From the NCBI RefSeq assembly GCF_002086735.1, contig NZ_MVIJ01000002.1:1-64000 (forward strand): a stretch of DNA of 64,000 bases, given 5' to 3'. The notes below the pieces were generated by a model. The model searched no databases and was not told the DNA's origin. It saw only the letters and a program-made list of their open reading frames with translations. The position numbers were made by a program, and so were the translations under genes. Position 1 is the first letter of the stretch. Each line of letters starts with the position of its first letter. Origin of the DNA: Mycobacterium scrofulaceum. Its GTDB lineage: Bacteria > Actinomycetota > Actinomycetes > Mycobacteriales > Mycobacteriaceae. Below are positions 29,655 through 38,112 of the stretch, piece after piece.

Positions 29655-29980
29655 TCGCGGGGGACTGCAGCACTGTGGCACTCGACACGTGCGGGTTTGT
29701 TTCCCTGTCAAACAGTGTCACAGTACTAAGGAAACGGTTTGCCAGGATTTGAGGCCGTCCTCCCCGGATCGATGGAGACGCTTCGGACCGGCGCCCAAGC
29801 CGAGTGGATCGGCCGGATGCGCGAAGACCGCCATCGCGGCGCCACCGGTTGACCACCGCGAGTGACCAGAATCCGAGCAGAGGGCAGGGAGGCGATGACG
29901 ATCCCCGCCCGGCCGGCCAGCCAGCTCGGGGTTGGTCATGTCCGCGACGACTGCCTACCAGGCCGGCGCCAGCGCTGCTC
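29655..29980. other. 326-bp intergenic region with imperfect inverted repeat
   Basis: No gene is recognised between ftsK and the sugar porter. ACTGTGGCAC (29672-29681) and GTGTCACAGT (29715-29724) form a 10-bp inverted repeat with one mismatch around a relatively A/T-rich stretch (GTTTGTTTCCCTGTCAAAC). TACTAA follows at 29724. This looks like the promoter region of the transporter, with a possible regulator site. Nothing else is evident up to the transporter start. Confidence 0.35.
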
Positions 29981-31408
29981 GTGACCGAAGACGATTCGGC
30001 AGCGTCGCACAGCGCCTGTGGCGCCGACGGGGACACGGAAAAGCAACTGACCGGTGCCGTGGTCATCATCGCCCTCGTCGCGGCGATCTCGGGGATGCTC
30101 TACGGCTACGACACGGGTGTCATCTCCTGGGCCCTGTTGCAGCTCACGGAGGACTTCAACATCACCGCGGGCTGGCAGCAGGTGATCGCCGCCAGCATCC
30201 TGCTCGGTGCCATCATCGGTGCGCTGACGTGCAGTTGGCTTTCCGATCTGCGCGGCCGGCGCGGCACCCTGCTGATGCTGGCGGTGGTGTTCATCGTCGG
30301 CGCACTGTGGTGCGCCGACGCGCCGGAGTCTGTTGCGCTGTCGCTGGGACGGCTGGTCCTGGGCTTCGCGGTTGGCGGGGCGACGCAGACGGCACCGATG
30401 TATGTCGCCGAGCTCTCGCCGCCGGCCTACCGGGGACGGTTGGTGCTGTGCTTCCAGATCGCGATCGGGGTGGGCGTCCTCGTCGCCACCCTCGTCGGGG
30501 TCGCCGAGTCGACCAACTGGCGAGGGCCGATCGGACTCGCCTGCGTGCCCGCCGCGATCATGCTGTGGCTGTTGTTGCGCCTGCCGGAAAGTCCGCGCTG
30601 GCTGGTCAAGCAGGGCGATCGAGACACCGCAAAAGCTGTGCTGGAGCATGTCCGGCCCGAGGGCTACGACGTGGGCACCGAACTGAATGAAGCGATCGAA
30701 CTCGCCCGCGTCGAACGCGCGGCCAGCACCCGCGGGTGGCGCGGGCTGCGCGACGCCTGGGTGCGCCCGGCCCTGGTCCTCGGTTGCGGCATCGCGGTGT
30801 TCACCCAGCTCAGCGGCATCGAGATGATCATCTACTACTCGCCGACCATATTGACCGACGACGGCGTGTACCGGTCCGTGGCGCTGCGGATGTCGGTCGG
30901 TTTGGGTGCGACATACCTGATCGCCCAACTGATCGGGCTGGCCATCATCGACCGGGTCGGCCGGCGCCGGCTCACCCTCATCATGGTGCCGGGCGCGGCG
31001 ATCAGCCTCTTCGTGCTGGGCCTGCTCTTCGTCACCAGCGGCAGCGGTCACGACGTGATTCCCTACATCGTGATCTGCCTGATCGCCTTCATGCTGTTCA
31101 ACGCCGGTGGGCTGCAGCTGATGGGGTGGCTGACCGGCTCGGAGACCTATCCGCTGGCGGTGCGGCCCGCGGCCACCGCCGTGCAGTCGGCGACGCTATG
31201 GGGGACCAACCTGCTCATCACGCTGACGATGCTGTCGCTCATCAAAGCGATCGGGGTCGGGCCCTCGATGTGGCTCTACGCGTTGTTCAACGTGGCGGCG
31301 TGGGTCTTCGTGTTCTTCCGCATGCCCGACCTCACCGGTAAGAGCCTGGAGGAGATCGAGAACAAGCTGTCCGAGGGGACGTTCCGGCCGTCGGATTTCA
31401 GGCGCTGA
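29981..31408 (+). CDS. MFS sugar porter
   Basis: The 475-residue transporter has about twelve membrane helices and several sugar-porter signatures: GYDTGVISWALL in the first helix, DLRGRRGT in the 2-3 loop, VAELSPPAYRGRLV, PESPRWLVKQGDRD after helix 6, QLSGIEMIIYYSPTI in helix 7 and DRVGRRRL in the 8-9 loop. It should import a sugar or polyol with protons across the cytoplasmic membrane. The start GTG 29981 precedes a polar N-terminus (TEDDSAASHSACGADGDTEK). The gene is not part of the core M. tuberculosis order that I recall here, so it may be a lineage-specific insertion between ftsK and argA. Substrate unknown. Confidence 0.9.
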   Translation: MTEDDSAASHSACGADGDTEKQLTGAVVIIALVAAISGMLYGYDTGVISWALLQLTEDFNITAGWQQVIAASILLGAIIGALTCSWLSDLRGRRGTLLMLAVVFIVGALWCADAPESVALSLGRLVLGFAVGGATQTAPMYVAELSPPAYRGRLVLCFQIAIGVGVLVATLVGVAESTNWRGPIGLACVPAAIMLWLLLRLPESPRWLVKQGDRDTAKAVLEHVRPEGYDVGTELNEAIELARVERAASTRGWRGLRDAWVRPALVLGCGIAVFTQLSGIEMIIYYSPTILTDDGVYRSVALRMSVGLGATYLIAQLIGLAIIDRVGRRRLTLIMVPGAAISLFVLGLLFVTSGSGHDVIPYIVICLIAFMLFNAGGLQLMGWLTGSETYPLAVRPAATAVQSATLWGTNLLITLTMLSLIKAIGVGPSMWLYALFNVAAWVFVFFRMPDLTGKSLEEIENKLSEGTFRPSDFRR

Positions 31409-31443
31409 CGAATCGGGCGGTGCGGCAAGTAAGTTCCTTCGCG

Positions 31444-31959
31444 TCACAGCACCAGCAGCATCCGGGAATTGCCCAGGATGTTGGGTTTGACGTAGCTCAG
31501 GTCCAGGAACTCGGCCACGCCGATGTCGTAGGAACGGCACATCTCCTCGAACACCTCGGCGGTCACCGGCGTGCCCTCGATCTCGGTGAACCCGTGCTTG
31601 GCGAAGAACTCGGTCTCGAACGTCAGCACGAACAGCCGCTTCAGCTGCAGCTCGCGCGCGACCTCGAGCAGACGGTCGACGATCGCGTGGCCGATGCCGC
31701 GGCCGGTCATCGCCGGGTCGACCGCGACGGTGCGAATCTCGCCCAGGTCCGACCACATCACGTGCAGCGCGCCGCAGCCGACCACGTCGCCGCCGGATTC
31801 GGCCACCCAGAACTCCTGCACGGCCTCGTACAGCGTCACCAGGTTCTTCTCCAGCAGAATCTTCCCGGAGTAGGTGTCGACGAGTTGCTTGATCGCGGGG
31901 ACGTCGGACGTTCGCGCGCGTCGCACCGCCAGTCGGTGGTCCTGCGGACTTTCGGTCAC
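31444..31959 (-). CDS. argA: Amino-acid N-acetyltransferase (short ArgA)
   Basis: The 171-residue GNAT enzyme corresponds to the short mycobacterial N-acetylglutamate synthase (Rv2747), which acetylates glutamate or glutamine at the first step of arginine synthesis. The acetyl-CoA loop is VDPAMTGRGIGHAIVDRLLE, and the family-specific ILLEKNLVTLYEAVQEFWVAE and FLDLSYVKPNILGNSRMLLV are intact. It lacks the amino-acid-kinase domain of E. coli ArgA. GTG 31959 is chosen by length; ATG 31977 is possible. The gene converges with the sugar porter and diverges from pgsA3, with 56 bases between starts. Confidence 0.95.
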   Translation of the reverse strand: MTESPQDHRLAVRRARTSDVPAIKQLVDTYSGKILLEKNLVTLYEAVQEFWVAESGGDVVGCGALHVMWSDLGEIRTVAVDPAMTGRGIGHAIVDRLLEVARELQLKRLFVLTFETEFFAKHGFTEIEGTPVTAEVFEEMCRSYDIGVAEFLDLSYVKPNILGNSRMLLVL

Positions 31960-32015
31960 GGCTAACAGTATCGGCATCGCGAACGGGTGCGCTGGTCAAC
32001 GGTTATTCTGTTGCA

Positions 32016-32615
32016 GTGTCGGGGCAGCCGGAGACCGGTCCGTTGATGGGACCGCCAGGCCGCGTCCACATCGCAAACCTCGCCAACACGCTGACGTTGC
32101 TGCGGCTGGTGTTGGTCCCGATCTTCCTGCTCGCCCTGTTCGCCAAGGACGGCCACGAGATCGCCTTCCGGGTCCTGGCTTTCGTGATTTTCGCGGTCGC
32201 CGCCATCACGGACCGGCTGGACGGCCTGCTGGCCCGCAACTACGGCATGGCAACCGAGTTCGGCGCGTTCGTCGACCCGATCGCGGACAAGACGCTGGTC
32301 GGCTCGGCGCTGATCGGGCTGTCGATGCTCGGTGAGCTGCCGTGGTGGGTCACGATCGTGATCCTGGTTCGCGAGTTCGGGGTGACCGTGCTGCGGCTGG
32401 CCGTGATTCGCCGTGGGGTCATCCCCGCCAGTTGGGGCGGCAAGATCAAGACCGTGGTGCAGGCGGCGGCGATCGGCTTGTTCATCCTGCCGCTTTCGGG
32501 GCCGTTCCGGGTGACGGCGGCCGTGGTGATGGGTGTGGCGATCGTGCTGACGGTCATCACCGGCATCGACTATGTGGTGTCGACCGTGCGGGAAGTGCGC
32601 CGCGCCGCCGACTGA
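32016..32615 (+). CDS. pgsA3: CDP-diacylglycerol-glycerol-3-phosphate phosphatidyltransferase
   Basis: The 199-residue integral membrane enzyme carries the CDP-alcohol phosphotransferase motif DG-x2-AR-x8-G-x3-D-x3-D (DRLDGLLARNYGMATEFG followed by AFVDPIADK). It should make phosphatidylglycerol phosphate for phosphatidylglycerol and cardiolipin. Five or six helices surround the motif. The clgR gene follows after 117 bases. Name follows the M. tuberculosis order (Rv2746c). Confidence 0.94.
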   Translation: MSGQPETGPLMGPPGRVHIANLANTLTLLRLVLVPIFLLALFAKDGHEIAFRVLAFVIFAVAAITDRLDGLLARNYGMATEFGAFVDPIADKTLVGSALIGLSMLGELPWWVTIVILVREFGVTVLRLAVIRRGVIPASWGGKIKTVVQAAAIGLFILPLSGPFRVTAAVVMGVAIVLTVITGIDYVVSTVREVRRAAD

Positions 32616-32732
32616 TTCTGGGTTCGCCGAACGGGAACCAAGACCCCGCCGACCGCGTTTCACGTAATGAGCGCCTGCCGGACGCGGTCGATCGCCGCGC
32701 CGAGCGGGCTGACTGGACGAAGGAGGGCAGAA

Positions 32733-33071
32733 ATGCCGTCATTGGTGCGCGAGGTGATCGGCGACGTGCTGCGCGAGGCCCGGATGACCCAGGGCCGGAC
32801 GCTGCGCGAGGTGTCCGATTCGGCGCGGGTGAGCCTCGGCTACCTGTCCGAGGTGGAGCGCGGGCGCAAGGAGCCCTCCAGCGAGCTGCTCAACGCGATC
32901 TGCGACGCGTTGGAGGTGCCGCTGTCGTCGGTGCTCATCGACGCAGGCGAGCGGATGGCCGGCCGGGAGCGGGTGGCCCACGGGGCGCCCGTCGACGGCG
33001 TGCGGGGTCCGAGCATCGACGCCGACACCAAGGTCGTCATCCCGCCGGTCGCGTCCCTGGCGATCGCCTGA
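32733..33071 (+). CDS. clgR: Transcriptional activator ClgR
   Basis: This 112-residue XRE-family regulator has the helix-turn-helix [20 protein letters not shown] followed by [18 protein letters not shown]. ClgR activates Clp protease genes and, in mycobacteria, its own operon with pspA under envelope stress (family knowledge). ATG 32733 follows AAGGAGG at about 32720, and the length equals the M. tuberculosis protein. The C-terminal PPVASLAIA is a hydrophobic tail of the kind used for turnover by ClpP. It heads the clgR-pspA-pspM operon. Confidence 0.95.
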   Translation: MPSLVREVIGDVLREARMTQGRTLREVSDSARVSLGYLSEVERGRKEPSSELLNAICDALEVPLSSVLIDAGERMAGRERVAHGAPVDGVRGPSIDADTKVVIPPVASLAIA

Positions 33072-33198
33072 GCGCGGCCCCGGGCGGGGATCCAGCGCCA
33101 GGGGTGGGGCGATCGGCGCCGACCCACTAAATTGAGCGACAAGCGACGGCCCATCCAAGGACCATCCGGCCTATAAGAAGCGAAGGTGGAGCTCACTC

Positions 33199-34023
33199 AT
33201 GGCCAATCCGTTCGTCAAAGCGTGGAAGTACCTGATGGCGCTGTTCAACGCGAAAATCGACGAGCACGCCGACCCCAAGGTGCAGATCCAGCAGGCCATC
33301 GAGGAGGCGCAACGCACGCATCAGGCGCTGACCCAGCAGGCGGCGCAGGTGATCGGCAACCAGCGCCAACTGGAGATGCGGCTCAACCGGCAACTCGCCG
33401 ACATCGAAAAGCTGCAGGTCAACGTGCGTCAGGCGTTGACGCTCGCCGATCAGGCCACCGCCGCCGGTGACGCCGCCAAGGCCGCCGAATACAACAACGC
33501 CGCCGAAGCGTTCGCGGCCCAGCTCGTCACCGCCGAGCAGAGCGTCGAGGATCTCAAGACGCTGCACGACCAGGCCCTCAACGCCGCCGCCCAGGCCAAG
33601 AAGGCCGTCGAGCAGAACGCGATGGTGCTGCAGCAGAAGATCGCCGAGCGCACCAAACTGCTCAGCCAGCTCGAGCAGGCGAAGATGCAGGAACAGGTGA
33701 GCGCCTCGCTGCGGTCGATGAGCGAGATCGCCGCGCCCGGCAACGTGCCCAGCCTCGACGAGGTGCGCGACAAGATCGAGCGCCGTTACGCCAACGCGAT
33801 CGGGGCGGCCGAGCTCGCCCAGGGTTCGGTGCAGGGCCGCATGCTCGAGGTCGAGCAGGCCGGGGTGCAGATGGCCGGTCACTCCCGCCTGGAGCAGATC
33901 CGCGCGTCGATGCGCGGCGAGGCGCTGCCGACCGGCGGGGCGGCCGCCGCCGGCGCCACCCCGGAGGCGGCCCCGGCCGAGACCACCGGCGGCGCGGTCA
34001 CCGAGAAGCCCTTTGGCCAGTAA
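33199..34023 (+). CDS. pspA: Phage-shock protein A homologue (35-kDa antigen)
   Basis: The 274-residue protein is a PspA/IM30-family coiled coil: [20 protein letters not shown] with the amphipathic membrane-binding start, long heptads ([40 protein letters not shown]) and an Ala/Pro/Thr-rich tail. It binds and stabilises the inner membrane and is the major 35-kDa antigen of some mycobacteria. It follows clgR and precedes pspM by nine bases. The C-terminal low-complexity tail from about residue 240 is extra to E. coli PspA. Confidence 0.96.
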   Translation: MANPFVKAWKYLMALFNAKIDEHADPKVQIQQAIEEAQRTHQALTQQAAQVIGNQRQLEMRLNRQLADIEKLQVNVRQALTLADQATAAGDAAKAAEYNNAAEAFAAQLVTAEQSVEDLKTLHDQALNAAAQAKKAVEQNAMVLQQKIAERTKLLSQLEQAKMQEQVSASLRSMSEIAAPGNVPSLDEVRDKIERRYANAIGAAELAQGSVQGRMLEVEQAGVQMAGHSRLEQIRASMRGEALPTGGAAAAGATPEAAPAETTGGAVTEKPFGQ

Positions 34024-34032
34024 CCGGGTGTC

Positions 34033-34842
34033 ATGGCGGTGAGCGAGACGCGGGGTGGGCTCTGGCGCACGGTGCTGGGCCGTGGGCTGGCCACCGCCGC
34101 CGACCTTTCCGGCCTGGTCGCCCAGAAGCTCAGCGCCGCCGCGGATCCGCGCGCGCGGCTGCTGCGGCGGCGCCGCCGCGCGCTGCGGTGGGGCCTGATC
34201 TTCGCCGTCGGCTGCGTGTTCTGGGCGGTGGTGACGATGCTGCTGGCGGCGTGGGGATGGTTCGCGCTGCTGCTCGAGATCACCGGCGCCGTCGCGGTCG
34301 TCATGGCCATCCCGGCGACGCTGTTGCTGCTCCGCTACCGGTGGCTGCGTGCCGAGCCGCTGCCCACGCCGCGCCCGACGAACGTGCGCCGGCTGCCGCC
34401 GCCCGGTTCGGCGGCGCGGCCCGCGATGTACGCGTTGGGCGCCTCCGAACGCGGTTTCGTCTCGCTGCTGAACGTGATCGAGCGGGGCTCGATGCTGCCG
34501 ACCGCCGAGATCCGCGACCTCACCGCGGCGGCCGACAAATCTTCGGCGGCCATGGCCGCCACCGCCGCGGAAGTGGTCTCGATGGAGCGGGCGGCGCAAT
34601 CCAGCGACTCGTCGCGGTCGTACCTGGTGCCCACCATCAACGCGTTCACCGCGCAGCTCAGCGCCGGCGTCCGCCAGTACAACGAAATGGTCACCGCCGC
34701 AGCGCAACTGGTGTCGTCCGCGAACGGCGACCAGTTGGCCGCCTCGCAGCGCTACCGCGCCGAGCTGACCGGTGCAACCGATCGGCTGGTGGGTTGGGCG
34801 CAGGCGTTCGACGAACTCGGCGGTCTGCGCGGCGCCAGCTGA
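34033..34842 (+). CDS. pspM: Phage-shock membrane protein PspM (Rv2743c-like)
   Basis: The 269-residue protein has two adjacent transmembrane helices (GLIFAVGCVFWAVVTMLLAA and FALLLEITGAVAVVMAIPAT) and a C-terminal soluble, helix-rich part beginning near residue 125. By position it is PspM, which anchors PspA at the membrane in M. tuberculosis. It starts nine bases after pspA. The pspN (Rv2742c) gene that follows in M. tuberculosis is not found here; ephG on the opposite strand comes next. Confidence 0.88.
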   Translation: MAVSETRGGLWRTVLGRGLATAADLSGLVAQKLSAAADPRARLLRRRRRALRWGLIFAVGCVFWAVVTMLLAAWGWFALLLEITGAVAVVMAIPATLLLLRYRWLRAEPLPTPRPTNVRRLPPPGSAARPAMYALGASERGFVSLLNVIERGSMLPTAEIRDLTAAADKSSAAMAATAAEVVSMERAAQSSDSSRSYLVPTINAFTAQLSAGVRQYNEMVTAAAQLVSSANGDQLAASQRYRAELTGATDRLVGWAQAFDELGGLRGAS

Positions 34843-34857
34843 CCCGTCTCGGGCGGG

Positions 34858-35289
34858 CTAGAACGTCGCCTTCAGGGACGGCAGCACCAGCGCGGCCAGG
34901 CCGCGAACGGTCGCCTTGAACATGTCGAACAAGTCGAAGTAGTCGCGCCACAACGTGATCTTCCCGTCGTGCACCTCGAACACGCCGCACACCCAGAACT
35001 GAAGCCGCAGTGGGCCGAAGATCAACGCGTCGGTGCGCTCGGTGAGCACCGCCCCGCCCTCGGCGGCGATCCGGTGGATCTTCACCTCGAAGGCGGCGCG
35101 CCCGTCCATCTGGCGGAAAAGCTTCATGGCCCTGGCGCGGCCGTGAATGGTCGGCAGCCCGACATTTTCGTAGACGAGGTTGTCGTCCAGGGCCGCGTCG
35201 GCGGCGTCGTAATCCGCATCCTGCAGAGCGTTCAGAAAGCCCTCGACCGTGCGGGTGTTCGCAACGGCCGTCCCGGTCAGCTCGGTCAT
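34858..35289 (-). CDS. ephG: Limonene-1,2-epoxide hydrolase family protein (EphG-like)
   Basis: The 143-residue protein has the SnoaL/NTF2-like cone fold of limonene epoxide hydrolases. Conserved polar residues appear in FLNALQDADYDAADAALDDN, NVGLPTIHGRARAMKLFRQM and GKITLWRDYFDL, which supply the Asp-Arg-Asp catalytic triad of this family. It should hydrate an epoxide; the M. tuberculosis homologue is reported to act on sterol or fatty epoxides. It converges with pspM and diverges from the glycosyltransferase gene. Confidence 0.9.
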   Translation of the reverse strand: MTELTGTAVANTRTVEGFLNALQDADYDAADAALDDNLVYENVGLPTIHGRARAMKLFRQMDGRAAFEVKIHRIAAEGGAVLTERTDALIFGPLRLQFWVCGVFEVHDGKITLWRDYFDLFDMFKATVRGLAALVLPSLKATF

Positions 35290-35342
35290 GATGGCCAGCG
35301 TAGGCGAGCGTCGCGGCCGCGCGCTGTGGCAGGGTAGGGCCG

Positions 35343-36509
35343 ATGCGCGTCGCCGTGGTCGCCGGGCCGGATCCCGGGCACTCGTTTCCGGCCATCGCGC
35401 TGTGCCGACGCTTCGCCGAAGCCGGCGACGAGCCCACGCTGTTCACCGGCGCCGAGTGGGTCGACACCGCCCGCGCCGCCGGGATCGACGCCGCCGCGCT
35501 GGACGGGCTGGCGGCCACCGACGACGACGTCGACGCCGGCGCGCGGATCCACCGGCGCGCGGCGCGGATGGCCGTCCTCAACGTGCCGGCGCTGCGCGCC
35601 CTGGCGCCCGACCTGGTGGTATCAGACGTCATCACCGCCGGCGGCGGCATGGCCGCCGAGCTGCTGGGCCTCCCGTGGATCGAGCTCAACCCGCACCCGC
35701 TGTACCTGCCGTCGAAAGGGTTGCCGCCGATAGGCAGCGGGCTGGCGCCGGGCGCCGGGATCCGCGGCCGGCTGCGCGACGCCACGATGCGGGCGCTCAC
35801 CGCGCGGTCCTGGCGCGCGGGGCTGCGGCAGCGCGCGGCCGTGCGGGCCGAAATTGGGCTGCCCGCGCGCGACCCCGGACCGCTGCGGCGGCTGATCGCC
35901 ACCCTGCCCGCCCTCGAGGTGCCGCGCCCGGACTGGCCCGCGGAGGCCGTGCTGGTGGGCCCGTTGCACTTCGAACCGACCGATCGGGTGCTGGACATCC
36001 CGGCGGGCCCGGGCCCCGTGGTGGTGATCGCCCCGTCGACCGCGTCGACCGGCACCGAGGGGCTGGCCGAGGTCGCGCTGGCCCGGTTGCGGCCCGGGGA
36101 GACGCTCCCGGCGGGGTCTCGGCTGGTGGTCTCGCGGCTGGGGGGAGCGGACTTGCGGGTGCCGCCGTGGGCGGTGGTCGGGCTCGGCAGCCAGGCGGAG
36201 TTGTTGCGGCACGCCGACCTGGTGATCTGCGGCGGCGGGCACGGCATGGTGGCCAAGACGCTGCTGGCGGGGGTGCCGCTGGTGGCGGTGCCCGGCGGCG
36301 GGGACCAGTGGGAGATGGCCAACCGGGTGGTCCGGCAGGGCAGCGGGCGGCTGATCCGGCCGCTGACCGCCGACGCGCTGGTGGCCGCCGCGAATGACGT
36401 GCTGTCCTCGCCCCGCTATCGGGCGGCCGCGCAATCCGCCGCCGCGAGCGTCGCCGCGGTCAGCGATCCGGTGCGGGTGTGCCACGAAGCGCTCGCCCTG
36501 GCGGGATGA
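35343..36509 (+). CDS. Glycosyltransferase, GT1/UGT-like
   Basis: The 388-residue protein has the GT-B fold signs: N-terminal MRVAVVAGPDPGHSFPAIAL with the acceptor-side GxGH-like loop, and in the C half ADLVICGGGHGMVAKTLLAG and VPLVAVPGGGDQWEMANRVV, which match the nucleotide-sugar site of UGT-type enzymes. It should transfer a sugar to a lipid or small acceptor in the cytosol. The counterpart is recalled as Rv2739c. Two small genes follow in the same direction. Confidence 0.9.
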   Translation: MRVAVVAGPDPGHSFPAIALCRRFAEAGDEPTLFTGAEWVDTARAAGIDAAALDGLAATDDDVDAGARIHRRAARMAVLNVPALRALAPDLVVSDVITAGGGMAAELLGLPWIELNPHPLYLPSKGLPPIGSGLAPGAGIRGRLRDATMRALTARSWRAGLRQRAAVRAEIGLPARDPGPLRRLIATLPALEVPRPDWPAEAVLVGPLHFEPTDRVLDIPAGPGPVVVIAPSTASTGTEGLAEVALARLRPGETLPAGSRLVVSRLGGADLRVPPWAVVGLGSQAELLRHADLVICGGGHGMVAKTLLAGVPLVAVPGGGDQWEMANRVVRQGSGRLIRPLTADALVAAANDVLSSPRYRAAAQSAAASVAAVSDPVRVCHEALALAG

Positions 36510-36541
36510 TGGTCGGGGCCTGCGAAAGGAGGGGGACGGCA

Positions 36542-36808
36542 ATGAGGACGATCGCGGCGGGCGGTTTGCTGCTCGCCGCCTTGATGTTCAGCTCGGGGGT
36601 GGCCCGCGCCGACAGCGCCGATGAGCAGCAGGCGTGCCAGTTGATGGACGACCCCGCGGCAGCGGAGCAGGGGCTCGCTCCGGCCGAATACGCCTTCATG
36701 CGATTGCGCGCCAGGATGTCGGCGGAGTGGGCGCGGACCATCATGTCGGTGGCGGTGCAGGACTACTGCCCCAATCACCTGACGGACCTGCCGGCCAGCT
36801 GGCGGTGA
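36542..36808 (+). CDS. Small secreted protein, DUF732-like
   Basis: An 88-residue protein with a signal peptide (MRTIAAGGLLLAALMFSSGV, cleavage near ARA-DSA) and a mature domain with two Cys, at QACQLMDD and VQDYCPNHL. The spacing resembles DUF732 proteins with a disulphide. ATG 36542 follows a strong AAAGGAGG (36525-36532). It lies 32 bases after the glycosyltransferase gene. Function unknown. A frameshifted relative is at 142-481. Confidence 0.75.
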   Translation: MRTIAAGGLLLAALMFSSGVARADSADEQQACQLMDDPAAAEQGLAPAEYAFMRLRARMSAEWARTIMSVAVQDYCPNHLTDLPASWR

Positions 36809-36851
36809 TGCGGCCGGTGTCCGATCGCCGCCGGGTGGGTATCTTGCTGGC

Positions 36852-37046
36852 GTGCGGCTAACGGAATTCAACGAGCGGGTCGTCCTGCGATTCGGGGCGG
36901 CGTACGGTTCTTCGGTGCTGGCGGACCACGTGCTGACCGCTTTCGGCGGCCGGACCGCCGCCCAGGCGATCGACGACGGGGTCGAGCCCCGCGACGTGTG
37001 GCGCGCCCTGTGCGTCGACTTCGACGTGCCGCGCGAACAGTGGTGA
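36852..37046 (+). CDS. DUF3046 protein (Rv2738c-like)
   Basis: A 64-residue protein starting at GTG 36852: VRLTEFNERVVLRFGAAYGS, then LTAFGGRTAAQAIDDGVEPR and DVWRALCVDFDVPREQW. This short family is conserved across actinobacteria next to recA and has no known function. It converges with the FhuF-like gene; the gap contains a compound inverted repeat. Confidence 0.9.
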   Translation: MRLTEFNERVVLRFGAAYGSSVLADHVLTAFGGRTAAQAIDDGVEPRDVWRALCVDFDVPREQW

Positions 37047-37064
37047 ATCAGGCGGTGGCAGCGT

Positions 37065-37160
37065 TGGGTGTGCGCTGGTGGCTTTGAGTGTGTAGCGGTG
37101 GCGTGATCGGGGCCGTTTCCCCGCCCTGGACGCACACTCAAAGCCCTGGACGCACACTCA
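37065..37160. repeat. Compound inverted element of four 20-bp units
   Basis: Two 20-bp units in direct order (37065-37084 and 37085-37104) face two related 20-bp units in the opposite orientation (37121-37140 and 37141-37160). Each unit, read outward to inward, begins TGRGTGTG. The two right-hand units are identical over 18 bases. GCTTTGAGTGTG (37081-37092) and CACACTCAAAGC (37133-37144) pair perfectly, and CGGGG/CCCCG makes an inner hairpin at the centre. The element lies between two convergent genes and its edge supplies the TGA stop of the FhuF-like gene. It could act as a two-way terminator. Confidence 0.8.
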
Positions 37161-37829
37161 TCCCCGGTTCGACGACGGTGGCTTCTCGAAGACGCAGTCG
37201 CCGCAGACGGATCCGCCGGGCAGGCGGTAGAAGAGGCAGCAACTGCGGCGTTTGAAGTCCAGGAGCGGGCCGGCGACGACGCCCGAACCGGCCAGCACGC
37301 CGATGCCCAGCAGCGCCTCGGTCGTCTCGGCGATCCGCGGGCCGAGGTCGGGGCGCGCCACCAGCAGCGCCCGGGCGGCCCCGGCCAGCGCGGACGCGAT
37401 GTTGCCCGCGAGCAGCGCCGGCGCCAGCCCCACCCGCAGTCCGGCGGCGAGCGGTTGCATGTGGTCGTGCACGACCACCCGGTACAGCACCTCCGGCGCG
37501 TCGACGGGGCTCCCGACGGGGGCGGGCAACCGCAGTTGCGCCCCGTCGTCGGCGCGGTGCAGATCGCCCAGGTCGGGGACGACGCCGTGGCCGAGCGCGC
37601 AGGCGAGCACCGGCGACCAGAGCCGGGTGGCGTGGCCGAGATGGACCAGCGAGGCGGCGACCCGCAGGTCCGTCGTGTGATAGCGCCGGGCGGTGGCGTC
37701 GACCAGGTCGGTGAAGCCGTCGGCGTAAGACCGGCCGACCGGGTGCCATCCGGCCGCGTCGCCGCCCGCGGTCAATGCGAAAAACCCTTTGTAGGAAGAT
37801 ATTTCGGCCAGCTCGGCAGAGATGTCCAT
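37158..37829 (-). CDS. FhuF-like (2Fe-2S) ferric-siderophore reductase family protein
   Basis: The 223-residue protein ends with the FhuF-type cluster motif [19 protein letters not shown]: paired Cys, ten residues, then Cys-x-x-Cys. This motif binds a [2Fe-2S] cluster in proteins that reduce iron from siderophores in the cytosol. The rest is helix-rich with no clear motif. It diverges from recA. M. tuberculosis is recalled to have only a short Cys-rich fragment (Rv2737A) at this spot, which may be a remnant of the same gene. The ferric reductase role is inferred from the C-terminal motif. Confidence 0.8.
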   Translation of the reverse strand: MDISAELAEISSYKGFFALTAGGDAAGWHPVGRSYADGFTDLVDATARRYHTTDLRVAASLVHLGHATRLWSPVLACALGHGVVPDLGDLHRADDGAQLRLPAPVGSPVDAPEVLYRVVVHDHMQPLAAGLRVGLAPALLAGNIASALAGAARALLVARPDLGPRIAETTEALLGIGVLAGSGVVAGPLLDFKRRSCCLFYRLPGGSVCGDCVFEKPPSSNRG

Positions 37830-37958
37830 GTGTGCGCGACCAAGCCTCCTTCAAGGGGAGATCCGCCCCGGCGTCGTGCGGAAGCGCCGGCGGCGAGTGT
37901 CCGGCCCGCGGGGCGGACCCCGGTCAGGGGGACCGCATCGGATTCACGCCGGTTTACT

Positions 37959-37998
37959 CGGGCTTCGTCGGGCTTCGTCTGGCTTCGTCTGGCTTATC
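37959..37998. repeat. 10-bp tandem repeat, four degenerate copies
   Basis: Units CGGGCTTCGT (twice), CTGGCTTCGT and CTGGCTTATC follow one another in the 362-bp region between the FhuF-like gene and recA. The rest of that region holds the recA control sites; 37830-37958 shows nothing that I can interpret. Confidence 0.6.
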
Positions 37999-38067
37999 GG
38001 CCCCGTCGGCCCCTTTCGGCAGCAGATGTTGCCACACGGGTCGCAGGGCCCGGCGTGTCCACTTGAA

Positions 38068-38083
38068 TCGAACACGTGTTCGG
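38068..38083 (+). promoter_or_regulatory. LexA (SOS) box of recA
   Basis: TCGAACACGTGTTCGG matches the mycobacterial LexA consensus TCGAAC-N4-GTTCGA with one mismatch. It lies 109-124 bases before the recA start, with LexA itself encoded at 54 kb. It marks the LexA-controlled recA promoter. Confidence 0.9.
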
Positions 38084-38112
38084 CTACTGTGGGGAACGTT
38101 CGGTGAGTCAAC

